Shown piece after piece: positions 47,405 to 59,127 of a stretch of DNA of 64,000 nt. Each line of letters opens with the position of its first letter. The stretch's first letter is position 1. Source of the DNA: Rutstroemia sp. NJR-2017a BVV2. Lineage: Eukaryota; Ascomycota; Leotiomycetes; Helotiales; Rutstroemiaceae. The DNA is taken from assembly GCA_002946415.1 (NCBI GenBank), contig NJPS01000041.1, positions 62,001 to 126,000 on the forward strand. Reading direction: 5' to 3'. The position numbers and the translations under genes are program-made. The notes below the pieces were generated by a model. That model had not been told where the DNA came from, did not search any database, and worked only from the letters and a program-made list of their open reading frames with translations.

Positions 47405-49460
47405 TCAAGATATCGCAGTAAAAGTAGCACCAGGTGCAGTCGCCACAAGTGTTGATGCTATATTATCCTCTGGAAGAGTACCCTGCACAGTCCACAGTGC
47501 GCAAGAATTCATGAATGTACCCCCCATAAGTGTATGCTCGGAATCATAATTTTGCCATGTCGAATCTTGTTCACATATCTGAGAAATACTTGTGAAGAAA
47601 CTGTCAATACAGGATTCGGCTGTGTAAGCTGCAAAGTCAAGTGTTGTCATGGACTTGTCGCTAGGACACGATGATTCATCGTAGAGCACGGATAGTACAG
47701 CATCGGCATTTTGCTCGCCTACGCCATGCACAATCCATGGTTGAGGCCCGTTGCCATCATCTCGAAGCACGGTGCCCTTGGTAACGAGATCGATGCAGTA
47801 GTTCTGCGCTGCCTCTTTTACGAGAGGGGCGTTAAGACGGTAGTAGATCTCTGTACTGGCTCCATCTGCCTTGAAACAGGTCGGTGGCTCGATTCCGGTG
47901 AAATCTGGCACATTACCGTAGCTGCCACTGGTACAAGTGCCCGAAACTTGGTTGCCTTGGCAGGTGGTAGCGGGAGGTGAATCGCGGTTTGCCTTGATCG
48001 CAGCGAGGAACCAGAAAGCATGAAAACCGTAGGCCGTGCCTTTTGGATGAAAGATGCGTCTCGTTAGCTCCGATAGTGCTATCTGAAATCTATCATTCAC
48101 GCCTGGTTGATCCTTCACGAGTAATCCGGACGTGGACCTATCAACTCCTTGAGCAGCATCTAATGCTTGACTCATATTGGCTGCACCCCAAGAAGGATTG
48201 AAATTGTACGGCGGGTTGTCTGCAGTGACCTGAGCAATATCTTCCGCTGGAAGAAGAATCTCCATCATGGCTAGCGTCAAGTTGAAGAATGATGGATTGG
48301 AGGTGATTGAGACGTCAGTTGGTGGTGGCGGATCTGGACCCTCACTTCCACTTTTCCAGTCACCCGAATAGTAAGACCAAAACCATGTTTGGCTACCAAC
48401 AGGGTTATTGAGATAATCCTGTGATGCAGGATCGCAGAATTGATGACCCAAGTAGTTGGTTTGGAAACCGTCGACGTAAATGACCCCGAGAAATTCTTTC
48501 AACCCATCTGCAACGGTTTTAATCATGGTGTTCAGCTCACCCACTAAGTCGTTCATTTGTTTCCGAAGGGCTACCGTTAGAAATGCTTCGCGGTGCCAAA
48601 AACCCCACGAAACAGTATCACAGCCGGTGTCAACCTGGTTCCAGAAAGGAATATATCCGGCGGCATATACCTGGAAGCCCTCTACAGGAACGGCACCTTT
48701 CGCGGATCGTCCACGAAGGGCAACACGACTCAATGTGGTAATCAACATTTCTTCGAAATCCTCGCTTTGGATCAGGGTCGAAGCGGCTGCGAGTACTTGT
48801 TGACAGTCCCCGGGAAAAGGACTATAACGGAAAACACCTAATTCCATTAGAGAAAATACATGAAAACAGGTGCTAGAACTTACAAGCATTCAAAATGTCG
48901 ACGAAACCAACATCATTCCCTCCTATAGTCATGACAGCTATTTGTGGGCGGCCAAAATCATGATATTCGACGTCCCTCCATGTACCATCCCCAAGGTTGA
49001 TCTGTTTATCGAGAAGATCCTGCATCTTAGCACCAGTACAGGCGCCAAAGTTGAGAACAGGTGTAACGCCACCATTGTATTGCTCCCATTCTTCCATGTT
49101 CTGAAGTTGGTAGGGATAGCCATGATCATACCGACTGCAGTCGCTAGATCCGGAGTTATAGTCCGGATCTCCATTCGAGCCAACACCTGCTGTAAAGGAG
49201 TCGCCAAGCGCGATGAATTCGGTTACAGCCTCGGTAGGTTTCGCGTAAGCTTTCACAGAAGCTGAAGCTATGATCGAGCTTCCGTATGCAGATGCCCTCG
49301 CGGAAACGGCAGCGACGTTTATGCCGAAAGAGTCATCTTGGCGAGCAGCTACCTTGGAAGAGTCTTCATGAGAGCCAAAGAAGCCGCGGTTGATATTGAA
49401 AGCATTCACCCCTTCATTTAGGAGTATGGCAGTCGTGAAAGCGCGTGTGAGGTATAACAT
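47405..49460 (-). CDS. Secreted SGNH/GDSL esterase
   Basis: Two exons on the minus strand, 49460-48884 and 48837-47405, joined over a 46-bp intron (gtaagt..gaattag), give 669 residues. A signal peptide (LTRAFTTAILLNEGVNA) precedes block I IALGDSFTAGVGSNG (nucleophile Ser near 88), a Gly block FGACTGAKM and block III IGGNDVGFVD. Block V (His) is not assigned with confidence in the long C-terminal half, which has many cysteines (CQGNQVSGTCTSG, CIDSFFTSISQIC). Such enzymes are extracellular esterases or lipases, acting on wall acetyl groups or lipids. Length is about twice that of simple GDSL enzymes, so the second half is an extra domain of unknown role. Confidence 0.82.
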
Positions 49461-50962
49461 AGTTTTTACTTATAGGAGAAGTTAAGAAGCAGGCGAAAGT
49501 AGGGGGGCTAGTAAAGGTTGAGGTAGATGCAGACAAGAAAGTTTGGTATTTTGATGTTTCTTCATGCGAGGAATAGATTCATTTATACATCATAAGGATG
49601 TTCACTTACATGATATATTGAGGTTTTTGGCGAACTCATCAATTTGCAAGATCGATATAGAACATCGAGGGCTGTGTGGTCAAAACTATTCCCTGGGCAT
49701 TTGCAGGAAGTCCAAGCTCATGGCGAGTGAAGGCTGTTCACAATCTTGGCAATGTTTATGGTAGCACTGTAAATGGAAGGCCATGCAGTTCAAAATTTCA
49801 CCTTGTGACTTCACCGAGGTAAGAAATAATTTTGAGCTGATGTCGACAGCCATCCTGAATTAGCTGATGTACCTGGTCAGCGATGTATCGAGCTCTATCC
49901 GACTCCGCAACCCTGTAGTATGATGTCGAACGTAGAAACAAAGTGAGCAGCGGGCCAGCGGCACACTCGTAACCACTGGCAGCCCCGGCATCCGCAAATC
50001 TGGACCTTAAGAGAAGTAGAGAATCCATTCTGCATGAACTGAGCTTAGTGTATCATTTTGATGATTGACATAAGAAGTTGATAAGAGACCAATCGCTAAG
50101 AACCCGGAGTTCTAAATCGAATGTTCGCAAAAGAACGAAAAAGTGCTTTGGAGCGCTTTTGACAACAACTTCTGTATTCATGACCAAATACTTCCCACCG
50201 AAATAGAACAATTAACAAGAAGATCACGTCGATAAAAAGATGTTAGAGGTCCTGTGTAACCTTAGACCCTGTCCGTCGTACAACGCGCAGTTCACTACCG
50301 AACCGTCATATTTCTCCAAGTGGGTATATGCAACCCGACCCTATCTAGTCACTTACGGACAGTTCTACCAGGTACCGGTGATCTTGTTTCTCACACAAAT
50401 CCTTATTTTTCTCTCAATCCATACACCAAATATCTCTAGGAGACTAGGAATCTCACAAATCAAGCAAGGAAGCGGCAAAGCGCTTATGAGCCACATCAGC
50501 GTTTCAAAATATCCTCCAACTAATCGCATATCCTCATGCACATGGCGTAAGCTTCACTGCATTCATTCTGGCAGACTTATCTATTACAAACCTTTGTCGT
50601 GGAATAGATCTATGACCATGAGTTTGCTGCGCCAATGAAAGTGTATATATAGTTATTAGTCATCGATCGGTTATAGCATGCATAAAAGTTAGATGACGGA
50701 CAAGGCTTCCAGTTGGCTCGCTTCCAAGGCAGCTTACTGTATTCAGCTTCAACACTGCCTCGACTGCTCCATTTCATATCCCCAAAATATCTCTCAACTT
50801 CATTTGGCAAGTCTACGATAATATTCAATCTTATTCTTCCTGGTGAAAATAACTGGGCGCATCATCAACTCTTTGACAAAAATCTATCGTTGTGACTTCA
50901 GGACAATTATCACGCAGAACAATATTTTTGCATCATTATTTACAGACAATTAGCCTGGCTAG
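49461..50962. other. Intergenic region
   Basis: Short frames at 49798-50028 (minus) and 50240-50638 (plus) look weak. No gene supported. Confidence 0.45.
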
Positions 50963-51618
50963 ATGTTTACTTTCCCGCGAGTTTGGCTTGCCTTGACAAC
51001 TACACTACTGCTTGCCAAAACCTCAACCGCCATGTCTATCCCGCAACAAACACTCGGTAGCATCGTAACTCCAATATCAACAACTGAGAGGGTTCGCCCC
51101 GTCCCAGGTAGAAACATGGCCAGCTTCACCGATAACGGACCCTCCGATCAACTTTTCGAAACCATCACTCTCGTCGTATCACCAAAGGTCCCAGTAGTGT
51201 ATGTATTCTATCCTATGAACGATGAACCCCTAACTAAAACCTCTTCTCTAGCGACGAACCAATTCTAATGTACCTAATGGGTTCCGTCCCCTACAACATC
51301 TCCCCCTCTCTCCTCTCCGGCGCTGTCCTCTACACATCTATTCACTGCAACACCGACCCAGACGACCATCCTGAGGTTATAGAGACCCTCCTCTCAGAGG
51401 TCCCGTGGCTTCGAATCCGCAGACGCACGGGACCCTGGACCGAAGGGAATGTATTGATTCCGGGAATGGTGGAGATCCTCGCGGACTTTCAGCTCCTGGG
51501 AATTTTTATCAAGACTGGAAACTATGACTTTAAGTTTCGTGTTAAGTTACCGGAGCCGGATGGAAGGGTCCTTTTTGGGTTTCAGCAGAGCTTTTATTTG
51601 ACGGGGAGAGGGTGGTAG
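50963..51618 (+). CDS. Small secreted hypothetical protein
   Basis: Two exons, 50963-51198 and 51252-51618, with a 53-bp intron (gtatgt..tctctag), give 200 residues. The N-terminus is a signal peptide (MFTFPRVWLALTTTLLLAKTSTA). The mature part has few cysteines, a likely beta-rich region (VLYTSIHC, FKFRVKLPEPDGRVLFGF) and no family I recognise. It could be an effector-like or wall protein; no evidence decides. Confidence 0.62.
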
Positions 51619-51754
51619 CGAGTGGATAGCTGAAGGAGAATTGTTGAATATAACAGATAAAGAGAGGATTTATAGAATATTTTTTATATTGAATAAATAT
51701 TTTGAATTTACTCTATATTATATATATTTAGCACAACTTACTTAGAGACTTTTT

Positions 51755-53105
51755 TCATACTTTAGTTACCCTAAAACTGACTTGCAGTGTCCTAGCCACC
51801 AGGTACAGCATCGTGCCTACAGCCATCGTCAAACCACAGAATATCTGCAGGTACTCGTATCCACCATTGTTTCTCGATATAAGTGCACCTCCAATAGGGT
51901 TCTGGATCAATCCCGAGACCGAAACTATCAGGTAATTAACACCAATCCGCACGCCAATCTTGCGAATATCGGAGATCTGGGCAATAAGCGCGGGCACCAG
52001 CAACACGAAAGTCCTAGATGTGAAACCGTAGAATGCAGAGAAGAGTATGACGGGGATTTTGCCGCGGGAGGGAAGCCAGAGGGCAAGTACGATGATGGTG
52101 GAGGCGGTGGTGATCACTAGCATGACGTTAAACCGGCCGAGTTTGTCACCTGCGTGCCGGGAATGATACGGCCGAATATACTATTCTTACCAGCATGTGC
52201 TCCGATCGACCAGAAAAAGTCTGGTATTGAGAAAATCACAGGAAATAAAAAGAGTAACAGCATACCTGACAGCGTTGAGAATAGATAATAGGTAGCCGGC
52301 CAAATATGGCGACATACCCTCGTTTTCTGCGTGAGAAGGGATGAAGTCGAATGGCAGAAATGTGCCAAACATGAAGAAGAAGGTTGCCAGCGAAGTGCAG
52401 AGGAATGGCATGTCAGTCAAAGGGTCGGTGAGTTCCTGGATATTGAATGGACCGGGTTGCGGAGTGATGCGCGATGTGACCGTTGCATTTCCAATGATCA
52501 TTAAGCCGAGCATCATAAAAGCTGTTGCGCGAATTGCCCATCCAAATCTAACAATAGGGATCAGTTGATTGACCATGATGCTGTCTAAGCCAAAAATACG
52601 CTCGGAAGTGACCGAGATTGGGGCGTAGAAAATTGCACTTGCGCCGAGCGCGCTGCATATACCTTGTGCTAGAAGGTACTGATAGTACGTTTTGCAGATG
52701 GCGATCATCATAACGCCAAATATATGCACGAAAGGGTCACCCAAAAGTAGATACCGCGGGCCGTAACTGTCGAATATCTTTCCAAAAGGAATGCCACCGA
52801 CGAACATCACGAAAGCCTCTAGCGACGGAATTCAACCAATCTCGCTGGGAGAGTATTGCTTGAGCTGGTTCTCCTGGTAGTAGTTTGGAAGATGCCAATC
52901 GATGTGACCCAGCCCCAACTGCAGAATAGACAGCACCACGCTCCTGCCACAACCGCCCATGCTGTAGCCCCTCCATCTGGGAAGTCGGCAGGGCTGAGTC
53001 CAGTTGACATCACGGATTTTTGGAGGCTCGCTGCAACTCTCACCTTGGTTTCTGGGCGGCTTGCACTTTCGCTGGCGTTTTCATCGACCCCCGTTACCGT
53101 TGCCA
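51755..53105 (-). pseudogene. Decayed MFS (monocarboxylate-porter-like) transporter gene
   Basis: The N-terminus is intact ([18 protein letters not shown], then [18 protein letters not shown]). At about 52885 one base is missing: the frame leaves GIFQ and must shift to read [16 protein letters not shown]. Eight to ten codons later a TGA at 52832-52834 replaces the expected Trp codon. Around 52580 about 20 residues of the helix 4-5 region are missing. Near 52150 another base is missing, since GRIIPG must shift to read GDKLGRFNVMLV. The C-terminal helices (LIVSVSGLIQNPIGGALI) then end normally at 51755. No intron can explain these breaks. It is head-to-head with the GMC oxidoreductase gene. Confidence 0.8.
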
Positions 53106-53871
53106 TTGACCTCGTGGGGCATTTGTTCGTGCTCTTTCGTATTGGCGATGGCAGCCATAGCTTTAGTAGGTCGTCACTTACAGTTATGCTAATTAAAGTC
53201 GTAAAGGTATGTATACGGAGTATGTTGTAGGACATATAGGTATCTTTCCGTGATGTAAACCAAGTTTCTCGAGGGCGTAAATGCCCCCTATAACCGAGTC
53301 GCTAAAAAGGCTAGCCGAGCCTACCGTGTTTCTAGGCCCGTGCATGGTCTCAAAAGTGGAGTCAGTGGAATTAATGGAATTAGTGGACCAAGATCACACA
53401 GTTGGTAGAATTGGACTTTTATATTAATCGACGACTGGTATCGCGACACAGAGTAAGTGACTAGGGTTAAAGGAATTCACGCATATACTAGATGCTTGAA
53501 CATTACCCAGAGTAAAAAATTCGTCCACTCAACACTGCAAAGACAAGATGCGGACTAGGGTAGTTTGCATGTCATGCTTGCTGGCGTGTTGGTTTGCGAC
53601 CGACAAGGACCCGTGTTACCCAGAGTGATTACTCGGCGCTCATCATCTCACTGACACTGTTGGAACTCTACGAGTTATGCGAGCAAAACGGCGCAGCAGA
53701 TTGTTGCATCTCGTAGGTAGGCGGAGATAAAATTCTAAATTCCACAACATAACGTATGCAGAGATAAAAACAAGCAGCCGGATTCAGACGCTGACGCCCA
53801 CGAAACATATTCACTTCATACAAACCAGCAAACAACCAAACAACCACTTTTCGAGGTTTAAAATTGCGCTC
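53106..53871. other. Intergenic region upstream of the GMC gene
   Basis: Promoter region; short repeats of TGGAATTAGTGG type near 53360-53385. Nothing else. Confidence 0.45.
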
Positions 53872-55485
53872 ATGTCTTCCACGTCTGAATATGTGATCAT
53901 TGGCGGGGGCCTCGTCGGATGCGTGCTGGCTTCACGACTCTCTCAAGGTGGTCACACCGTTGCCCTGCTCGAAGCCGGACCGGAGAACTACTCTCCCCAA
54001 ATCATGAGTCCAGTAGCCGCTCCTCATTTACATGATACTCCCGTCTCGTGGAACTACAAATGCACACCCCAGCCCGGCCTCAACAATCGTGCCGTCCCGC
54101 AGTATGGTGGAAAGGTGCTTTCGGGATCTAGTGCTGTGAATTATGGTCTGTGGACTAGAGGACATTCAACTGATTATGATTGCTGGGCTGAGAAGGTTGG
54201 GGATGACCGCTGGAGCTATAAGCGCATGTTGAAATACTTCAAGAGAGTTGAGACTCATCATGATCGTAATGGCGATCCCGAGGCACACGGATTTGAGGGA
54301 CCTATCACAACCACGGCTGGGGCAAGGCGTTACCCACTTGGAGACACGGTATTCACCGCGTTGGTAAAGTCTGGGAATGCATGGAATCCAGATGCGAATG
54401 GAGGAAATCCCCTGGGCTTGGGAGCATTTACGGAGAACTGGAAAGATCTCCAGAGGCAGCCGGCTGGAAAAGCATACGACCTTTCAAAGGCGGACGTGTT
54501 TACGGAAAGCCCAGTCGCTCAGGTTATCATAGATCCAGAATCTAAAACAGCAACTGGTGCGAAATTGGTCGATGGCAAGACTTTTAAGGCAACGAAGGAG
54601 GTCATTGTCAGCTGTGGTGCTCTGCGAACTCCCCAGGTACTCATGCTATCGGGAATTGGACCTGCTGCGGAACTCCGTTCGTTTGGACTTCCAGTTATTG
54701 CTGACTTGCCAGTTGGGCAGGGCCTTCATGACCACCTCTCTGGAACTTTATTCTGGAAACTTCGTAACCCAGAGTTAGGCCTTGCCGTGGGATCTCCATT
54801 ATTCAACAAACCAGAATATGGCCATGGAAATCCCACTCAGTGGATTATCACATCGACAATGCCGAAGGAGGAACTCGCCAAGGTCATTAACGTAGATAAA
54901 ATGGATCCAAATGACCGCTTCATAAGGGAACCACGCTGTCATGTTGAGTTCATGGTTCCATATGCTCCTGTTGTTGGAGGAGGATCTGATTTTCGGCTAC
55001 CTTTTGATGGAACCCATATCTCAACCCCAGTAATTCTTCTTCTACCTACAAGCCGTGGAACAGTGACACTTGCCGACACGGATCCTCTTTCAAACCCCAT
55101 TATTAATCCCCATTATCTAGAAACAGAAGCAGATCGGGCCTCCTTACGTACCGGACTGCGAAAAGCTATGCGCACCATGGAAACGTTCGAGGGACAGTCT
55201 ATTGTAATTGGCGAGACCCCACCTCCTGGTGACTCTCCGCTGAAAAGCGATTGCACTGATGCTGAGCTAGACAAGCGAATGAAAATTGTCGGCTGCAGTT
55301 TCTTCCAAAATGGTGGGACCGCTGCCATGGGTATGGTGGTGGATACAGAGTGTAAGGTGAAAGGAATAAAAGGGCTAAGGGTATGCGATGCTAGTGTTCT
55401 ACCACTTCCTATCTCTGGACACTACCAAGGACCAATGTATGCTTTCGGAGAGTCCGTGGCGGATCTGATTCTGGGTAGGGAATAG
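53872..55485 (+). CDS. GMC oxidoreductase (choline/alcohol dehydrogenase-like)
   Basis: One exon of 537 residues. The FAD-binding N-terminus has YVIIGGGLVGCVLASRLSQ and VALLEAGPE. The GMC signatures follow: GGKVLSGSSAVNYGLWTRG (signature 1) and SCGALRTPQVLMLSGIGP (signature 2). The C-terminal active-site region reads FFQNGGTAAMG, where most family members have WHPxGTxAMG, so the catalytic His position is Gln. The partner position (usually SGN) is SGH. GMC enzymes oxidise alcohols, sugars or choline using FAD. No signal peptide, so it is probably intracellular. Neighbour is the MFS relic, head-to-head. Confidence 0.85.
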   Translation: MSSTSEYVIIGGGLVGCVLASRLSQGGHTVALLEAGPENYSPQIMSPVAAPHLHDTPVSWNYKCTPQPGLNNRAVPQYGGKVLSGSSAVNYGLWTRGHSTDYDCWAEKVGDDRWSYKRMLKYFKRVETHHDRNGDPEAHGFEGPITTTAGARRYPLGDTVFTALVKSGNAWNPDANGGNPLGLGAFTENWKDLQRQPAGKAYDLSKADVFTESPVAQVIIDPESKTATGAKLVDGKTFKATKEVIVSCGALRTPQVLMLSGIGPAAELRSFGLPVIADLPVGQGLHDHLSGTLFWKLRNPELGLAVGSPLFNKPEYGHGNPTQWIITSTMPKEELAKVINVDKMDPNDRFIREPRCHVEFMVPYAPVVGGGSDFRLPFDGTHISTPVILLLPTSRGTVTLADTDPLSNPIINPHYLETEADRASLRTGLRKAMRTMETFEGQSIVIGETPPPGDSPLKSDCTDAELDKRMKIVGCSFFQNGGTAAMGMVVDTECKVKGIKGLRVCDASVLPLPISGHYQGPMYAFGESVADLILGRE

Positions 55486-55858
55486 ACCTGTAGCCTGTTA
55501 CAGCATGAATAGCTGTAAGATGGCACTTGGAGGGTAGGTTGCCAGGCAATTACCAACTATATTTGTTAAAGCCATCGTTTAAAAGAGCTTAAGTGTTTTC
55601 CCCCGCCAATCTCTCAGTGAAAGTGATACCAAAACCAATGGATTCTTTCGACGACAAGTATCGTTGCAGTATTAAATAATACATATAATACTTAATTATT
55701 GTAATCCAGCCAAAGAATTACAATGGTTCATATGGTATTGTAAGAATTGCAATCAGCATTATGATCAAAAATGATAGACTGAGCTTTTAGAAAACTTTAT
55801 AAAATCTCGAGATCTATAAAACACATTTAGGAACTGCTCGGTGGAGCGAGTGTCCGCC
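55486..55858. other. Intergenic region
   Basis: 3' flank of the GMC gene and end of the Myb relic; AT-rich near 55670-55740. Confidence 0.5.
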
Positions 55859-57090
55859 TCAACTCCCAGTTTCGAACTGCGCGGAGATGGTTCGTTCGGT
55901 GACGGCCTGAAGGAGATCGCCAAGCTGATCTACAGAGCAAATAGCAGTGATTGTAACTCTGCGAGTAGCATTATCGCAGGTTTCCCTTGGACTGGAGGAT
56001 TGTACAAGATTCCGACCAGCAATGCTTTTTCCCAGTCCGGCCAGATTGCAACGCCGATGCATCGTTTGGCTTTGCCTTTGCTCGCCATCCAAACCATACC
56101 GGTCGTCTTGAGATAATCTTTGAAAGGAAGTGTCTATATACAAAGCACCAGGAAGTGGTAAATCTTCTAGAGTCCGACCTGGACCGAGGCTGAAGGATCC
56201 GGAAGAGGAGGCACTTGGGCAGTTCAAACCGACGTTTCCTATCATACAATCCTCAGAGTTGAAAAAATCTTCTTCGGTGGGTGTGACGAAAGACCTAGCT
56301 TGCTGTGGTCCGGGATAGCCGTGTGTTGGTAGATAATACGTGGACTCTCCCCTTCTAGCATTGAAGAGCTTTGAGAAGCTTCATTGGAAGTTATGGTGTT
56401 GCTATGGGTTTCTTTCCCCACACATTCAGCTGAGTGTGAGCGGCCTATATTGTCTGTAAAGGCGTGATCTGGGTCAGAATTGGACCCCAAAATGCTGGAC
56501 TCAACATCACTATCATAGCGTAGAGATGGCGATATCAGAGCCGAGTTGGTCCCCAAAGACGCTTTAAGCTTTCGACTTAAGAGATGGTATCGATTCTTTG
56601 CTGCAAGGGGAGTGCGGCCCACAAAGTGAGCTGAGACAATTTTGGTCCAATTATGACCCAATTGTCCGACAGCCCAAATTAAAAGCTCGTCCTAAAATAA
56701 AATTCGTTAGTTAGTTGCATCTGCACATCACATTAAGCGAACCTCAAGTCCACAGATACTCTACTTACTTGATGCGGCAGCCATGAGGTATGATCAATTT
56801 CTGGATTCATGGTGTTGTTCCATCTTTTGCTGCACTGATCTCCGTTCCTAGTCCCAACTTGACTTGCAACCAACACCCATTTACTGCCGTGAATCTGGAC
56901 TGCATCATAAAGTCTCGAATCCTCATCGGGGAGCCATGGTCCTTTGCTGACATCAGCAGCCAGCTTTGAGTGCCAGCGCTTCCGGCAGTCTTTGTTGGTG
57001 CGATATTTCAATGATTGAGCAATCAAATGCCACGCTACTGGCTGCGGACTACGATTTGCTCGTGTCATTGCTTCAATCAGAATCTGGTCC

Positions 57091-57098
57091 TCTGCAGG
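57091..57098. repeat. Target site duplication, left copy
   Basis: TCTGCAGG directly abuts the left element end TAGGCTGCGC. It is identical to the right copy at 57600-57607. Confidence 0.85.
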
Positions 57099-57599
57099 TA
57101 GGCTGCGCAAACGGTTAACCGTGGTAGTACCATGGTATTGCCAAGACAATCCGCGGGTTAACCGTTGCGGAGCGGATAGTTGAGAATCCAGATGGTTAAT
57201 CCGTGGGTAATCCGCGGTTACCCGCCGGATATCCGTTAAACCGTGGATAATCCGTCGATCTACGGATAATCCGTCAATTTGAGGGTATTCCCAGAATAAG
57301 TGGATATTTTTAAGCCTGGAAACCTTAAAGTTGAGGCAAGCTCAAACCTCAGATTTGAAGATATACTTTTTATACTAATATTTATACTAATTATACTTTT
57401 TATGTACGGATTCCACGGATTATTTGGACTTGCGGATTGACGGATAGCCCGCCGGATATCCGCGGATTAACCGTAAAAGTGCGGAGCGGTTTATGATTTT
57501 AAAACGGGACCCGCGGATTGCTCTACTATAGGGGATGGGACCCGCGGAGCGGAGCGGTTTGCGGATATCCGCGGATACGGTTTATTTGTGCGCAGCCTA
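57099..57599. mobile_element. Non-autonomous hAT-type element (MITE-like), 501 bp
   Basis: Begins TAGGCTGCGCAAAC and ends with the inverted form GTGCGCAGCCTA, giving terminal inverted repeats of at least 10 bp (TAGGCTGCGC), with looser pairing for about 25 bp. An 8-bp perfect target duplication (TCTGCAGG) flanks it, the length made by hAT transposases. The interior carries many copies of ATCCG/CGGAT words on both strands, with blocks such as CCGCGGATTA and GATATCCG, around an AT-rich centre (about 57360-57400). No transposase frame is present. The insertion splits the first Myb repeat. Confidence 0.85.
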
Positions 57600-57607
57600 T
57601 CTGCAGG
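57600..57607. repeat. Target site duplication, right copy
   Basis: TCTGCAGG directly after the right element end, identical to the left copy. Confidence 0.85.
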
Positions 57608-57634
57608 CGTCCACTTTCGTCGAGCGCGACTCAT

Positions 57635-59127
57635 AGCGAGCGGGGAGGTGGTTCAACACCAGGTTCCGGAGCATAAATACCTGCAAATTTTGAGCGGTGA
57701 CGGCAGGTCATTCGATAAGCAGTTGGAAGAGTACTTGAAATAGCGTACAGAGGTTTTGATCCTTCGATTCAGAGCCATGACAGAGTCGGCACTCTTTATC
57801 TGTCATGATCACAGACAGTGGCTTCGGGCCAACAGTTGGTGAGAATTCGATGTCCAATCAAGTCATGTAGTTTTACGCACTACGCCACAGAATAGCTTCA
57901 GCGCCGGTATGCTGTCTGATCGTTGAGCAGTGTGCAAGACCAATGATATTGAAGTATATACTGACATGGCACTTCGCACCCTGAAGCTGGGAAGGGGCAA
58001 AATGAGTTTGTTTCGTATCTTCGTCCATTGAGCACATTTAGACCTCTAAGGCGACGGAAACTCATTACTGCCAATGACAATGAAGACTGATAAGCCTCAT
58101 ATATATCGGCTCATCATAATGGATGCCTTCATTGCTCGTTTCAACGCGCTTCGTGGTTTGAGTTCGTCTGATGCGAGCTTGGCGTAGAACTCCTCAAATT
58201 GGACACTAGGAGTTCCATTGAGGACAATTGCTGGGCAAGTAGTAGTATGCAACATAATGTATTATACTCTAAGAATTGAAGGTAAAATTAGAACGGCACA
58301 GCTTCTTGACTGAATAAGTTGACATGGTTAAGTAGCATCCTCACCAATCTCCCCGGATGCAAAAACCATTCCAGGCATCCTGCATAGACTTGATTACAGT
58401 ATCCTGGCGTGCGCCGCACTGTGCTCGGGGTATTTGAAGCGGAATGACCATCTTGAAATTGTGGTTGCAGAGCAGGTAAAATTGTGTAATAGTGCAACAT
58501 TGTCAGTGCCACACCTGGAAAAGAGGTCCTCAAAACTCTAACCAAAACAATGCCCACTGCGACCCAGATATCAAGGAACAAGGCACAAGAGCACAGCCGG
58601 CGGTAATAAATTTCTTGTCCAGAAAGATTGGTCAATGTTGAGACGGCTCAGGTTCCCGACTGCACTATTCCCCGCCATTGTTCATCTAGCTCTTGAAGAT
58701 TGTGCTCCAGAAAGAGACTTTCAAAAAGACTTCTTTTTGGTTCGAGCTGTCATCGTGAAAGCGAGCTATCGACTCATACACCGAAATTTTGCGATCAAAA
58801 AGAATCATCGGGTTGAGCAAATCAAGAATTATGCTTCGGGGATTGCTTGGTTGATGGTCATTGTTGAATTTAAGTTGTTGATGGAGCTCTGGCGGCCGCA
58901 TGATACGGTTACCGAAAGTGGCAATAGCGCACTTTAGTTTCGATTGCCATCGCCGCGTCAAATCTGACAACCTAGAGCTCCCCAAATTATAACCTCCATT
59001 GCACAAGAAAATCCATCAACTTCCTCCATTCACCCACAATTCAAGAAGGACAAGTCTCCTTCTCCCTTGGATCCTCTATTTAATTTAAGATCCTTACTCT
59101 AAAGTCGCCCCTCAATTACCCTCCACG
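57635..59127. other. Intergenic region
   Basis: Upstream sequence of the Myb relic and promoter of RPN5. Open frames at 58288-58937 on both strands lack protein-like composition. Confidence 0.45.

Larger units (their letters stand above)
55859..57634 (-). pseudogene. Three-repeat Myb (SANT) gene broken by a hAT-type element
   Basis: Minus strand. The start (57634) reads MSRARRKWT in nine codons. At 57607 a target duplication begins and the element 57599-57099 follows. The gene resumes at 57098 with [17 protein letters not shown] and runs to 56769. A 77-bp intron (56768-56692, gtaagt..tttag) joins exon 2 (from 56691: DELLIWAVGQLGHNWTKI). Myb repeats are [33 protein letters not shown] and SWLPHQDE..KNRYHLLSRK. 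A second frame change occurs near 56330-56400, as a protein-like frame (YYLPTHGYPGPQQARSF) continues toward 55859 in another frame. With the element in place the frame hits a stop about 40 codons inside it. A shortened protein from a downstream ATG (57064) cannot be excluded. Confidence 0.75.

Noticed and set aside
49798..50028. 76-codon minus-strand frame
   Set aside because: Fair composition but short, isolated and without motif.
50240..50638. 132-codon plus-strand frame
   Set aside because: No motif or splice context; start region AT-rich.
51755..53105. Repeat-induced point mutation as cause of the MFS lesions
   Set aside because: Lesions include single-base deletions and a stop not in a CpA context; no TpA-rich bias was evident.
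58288..58937. Opposed frames of about 100 codons
   Set aside because: Both strands open and neither protein-like.
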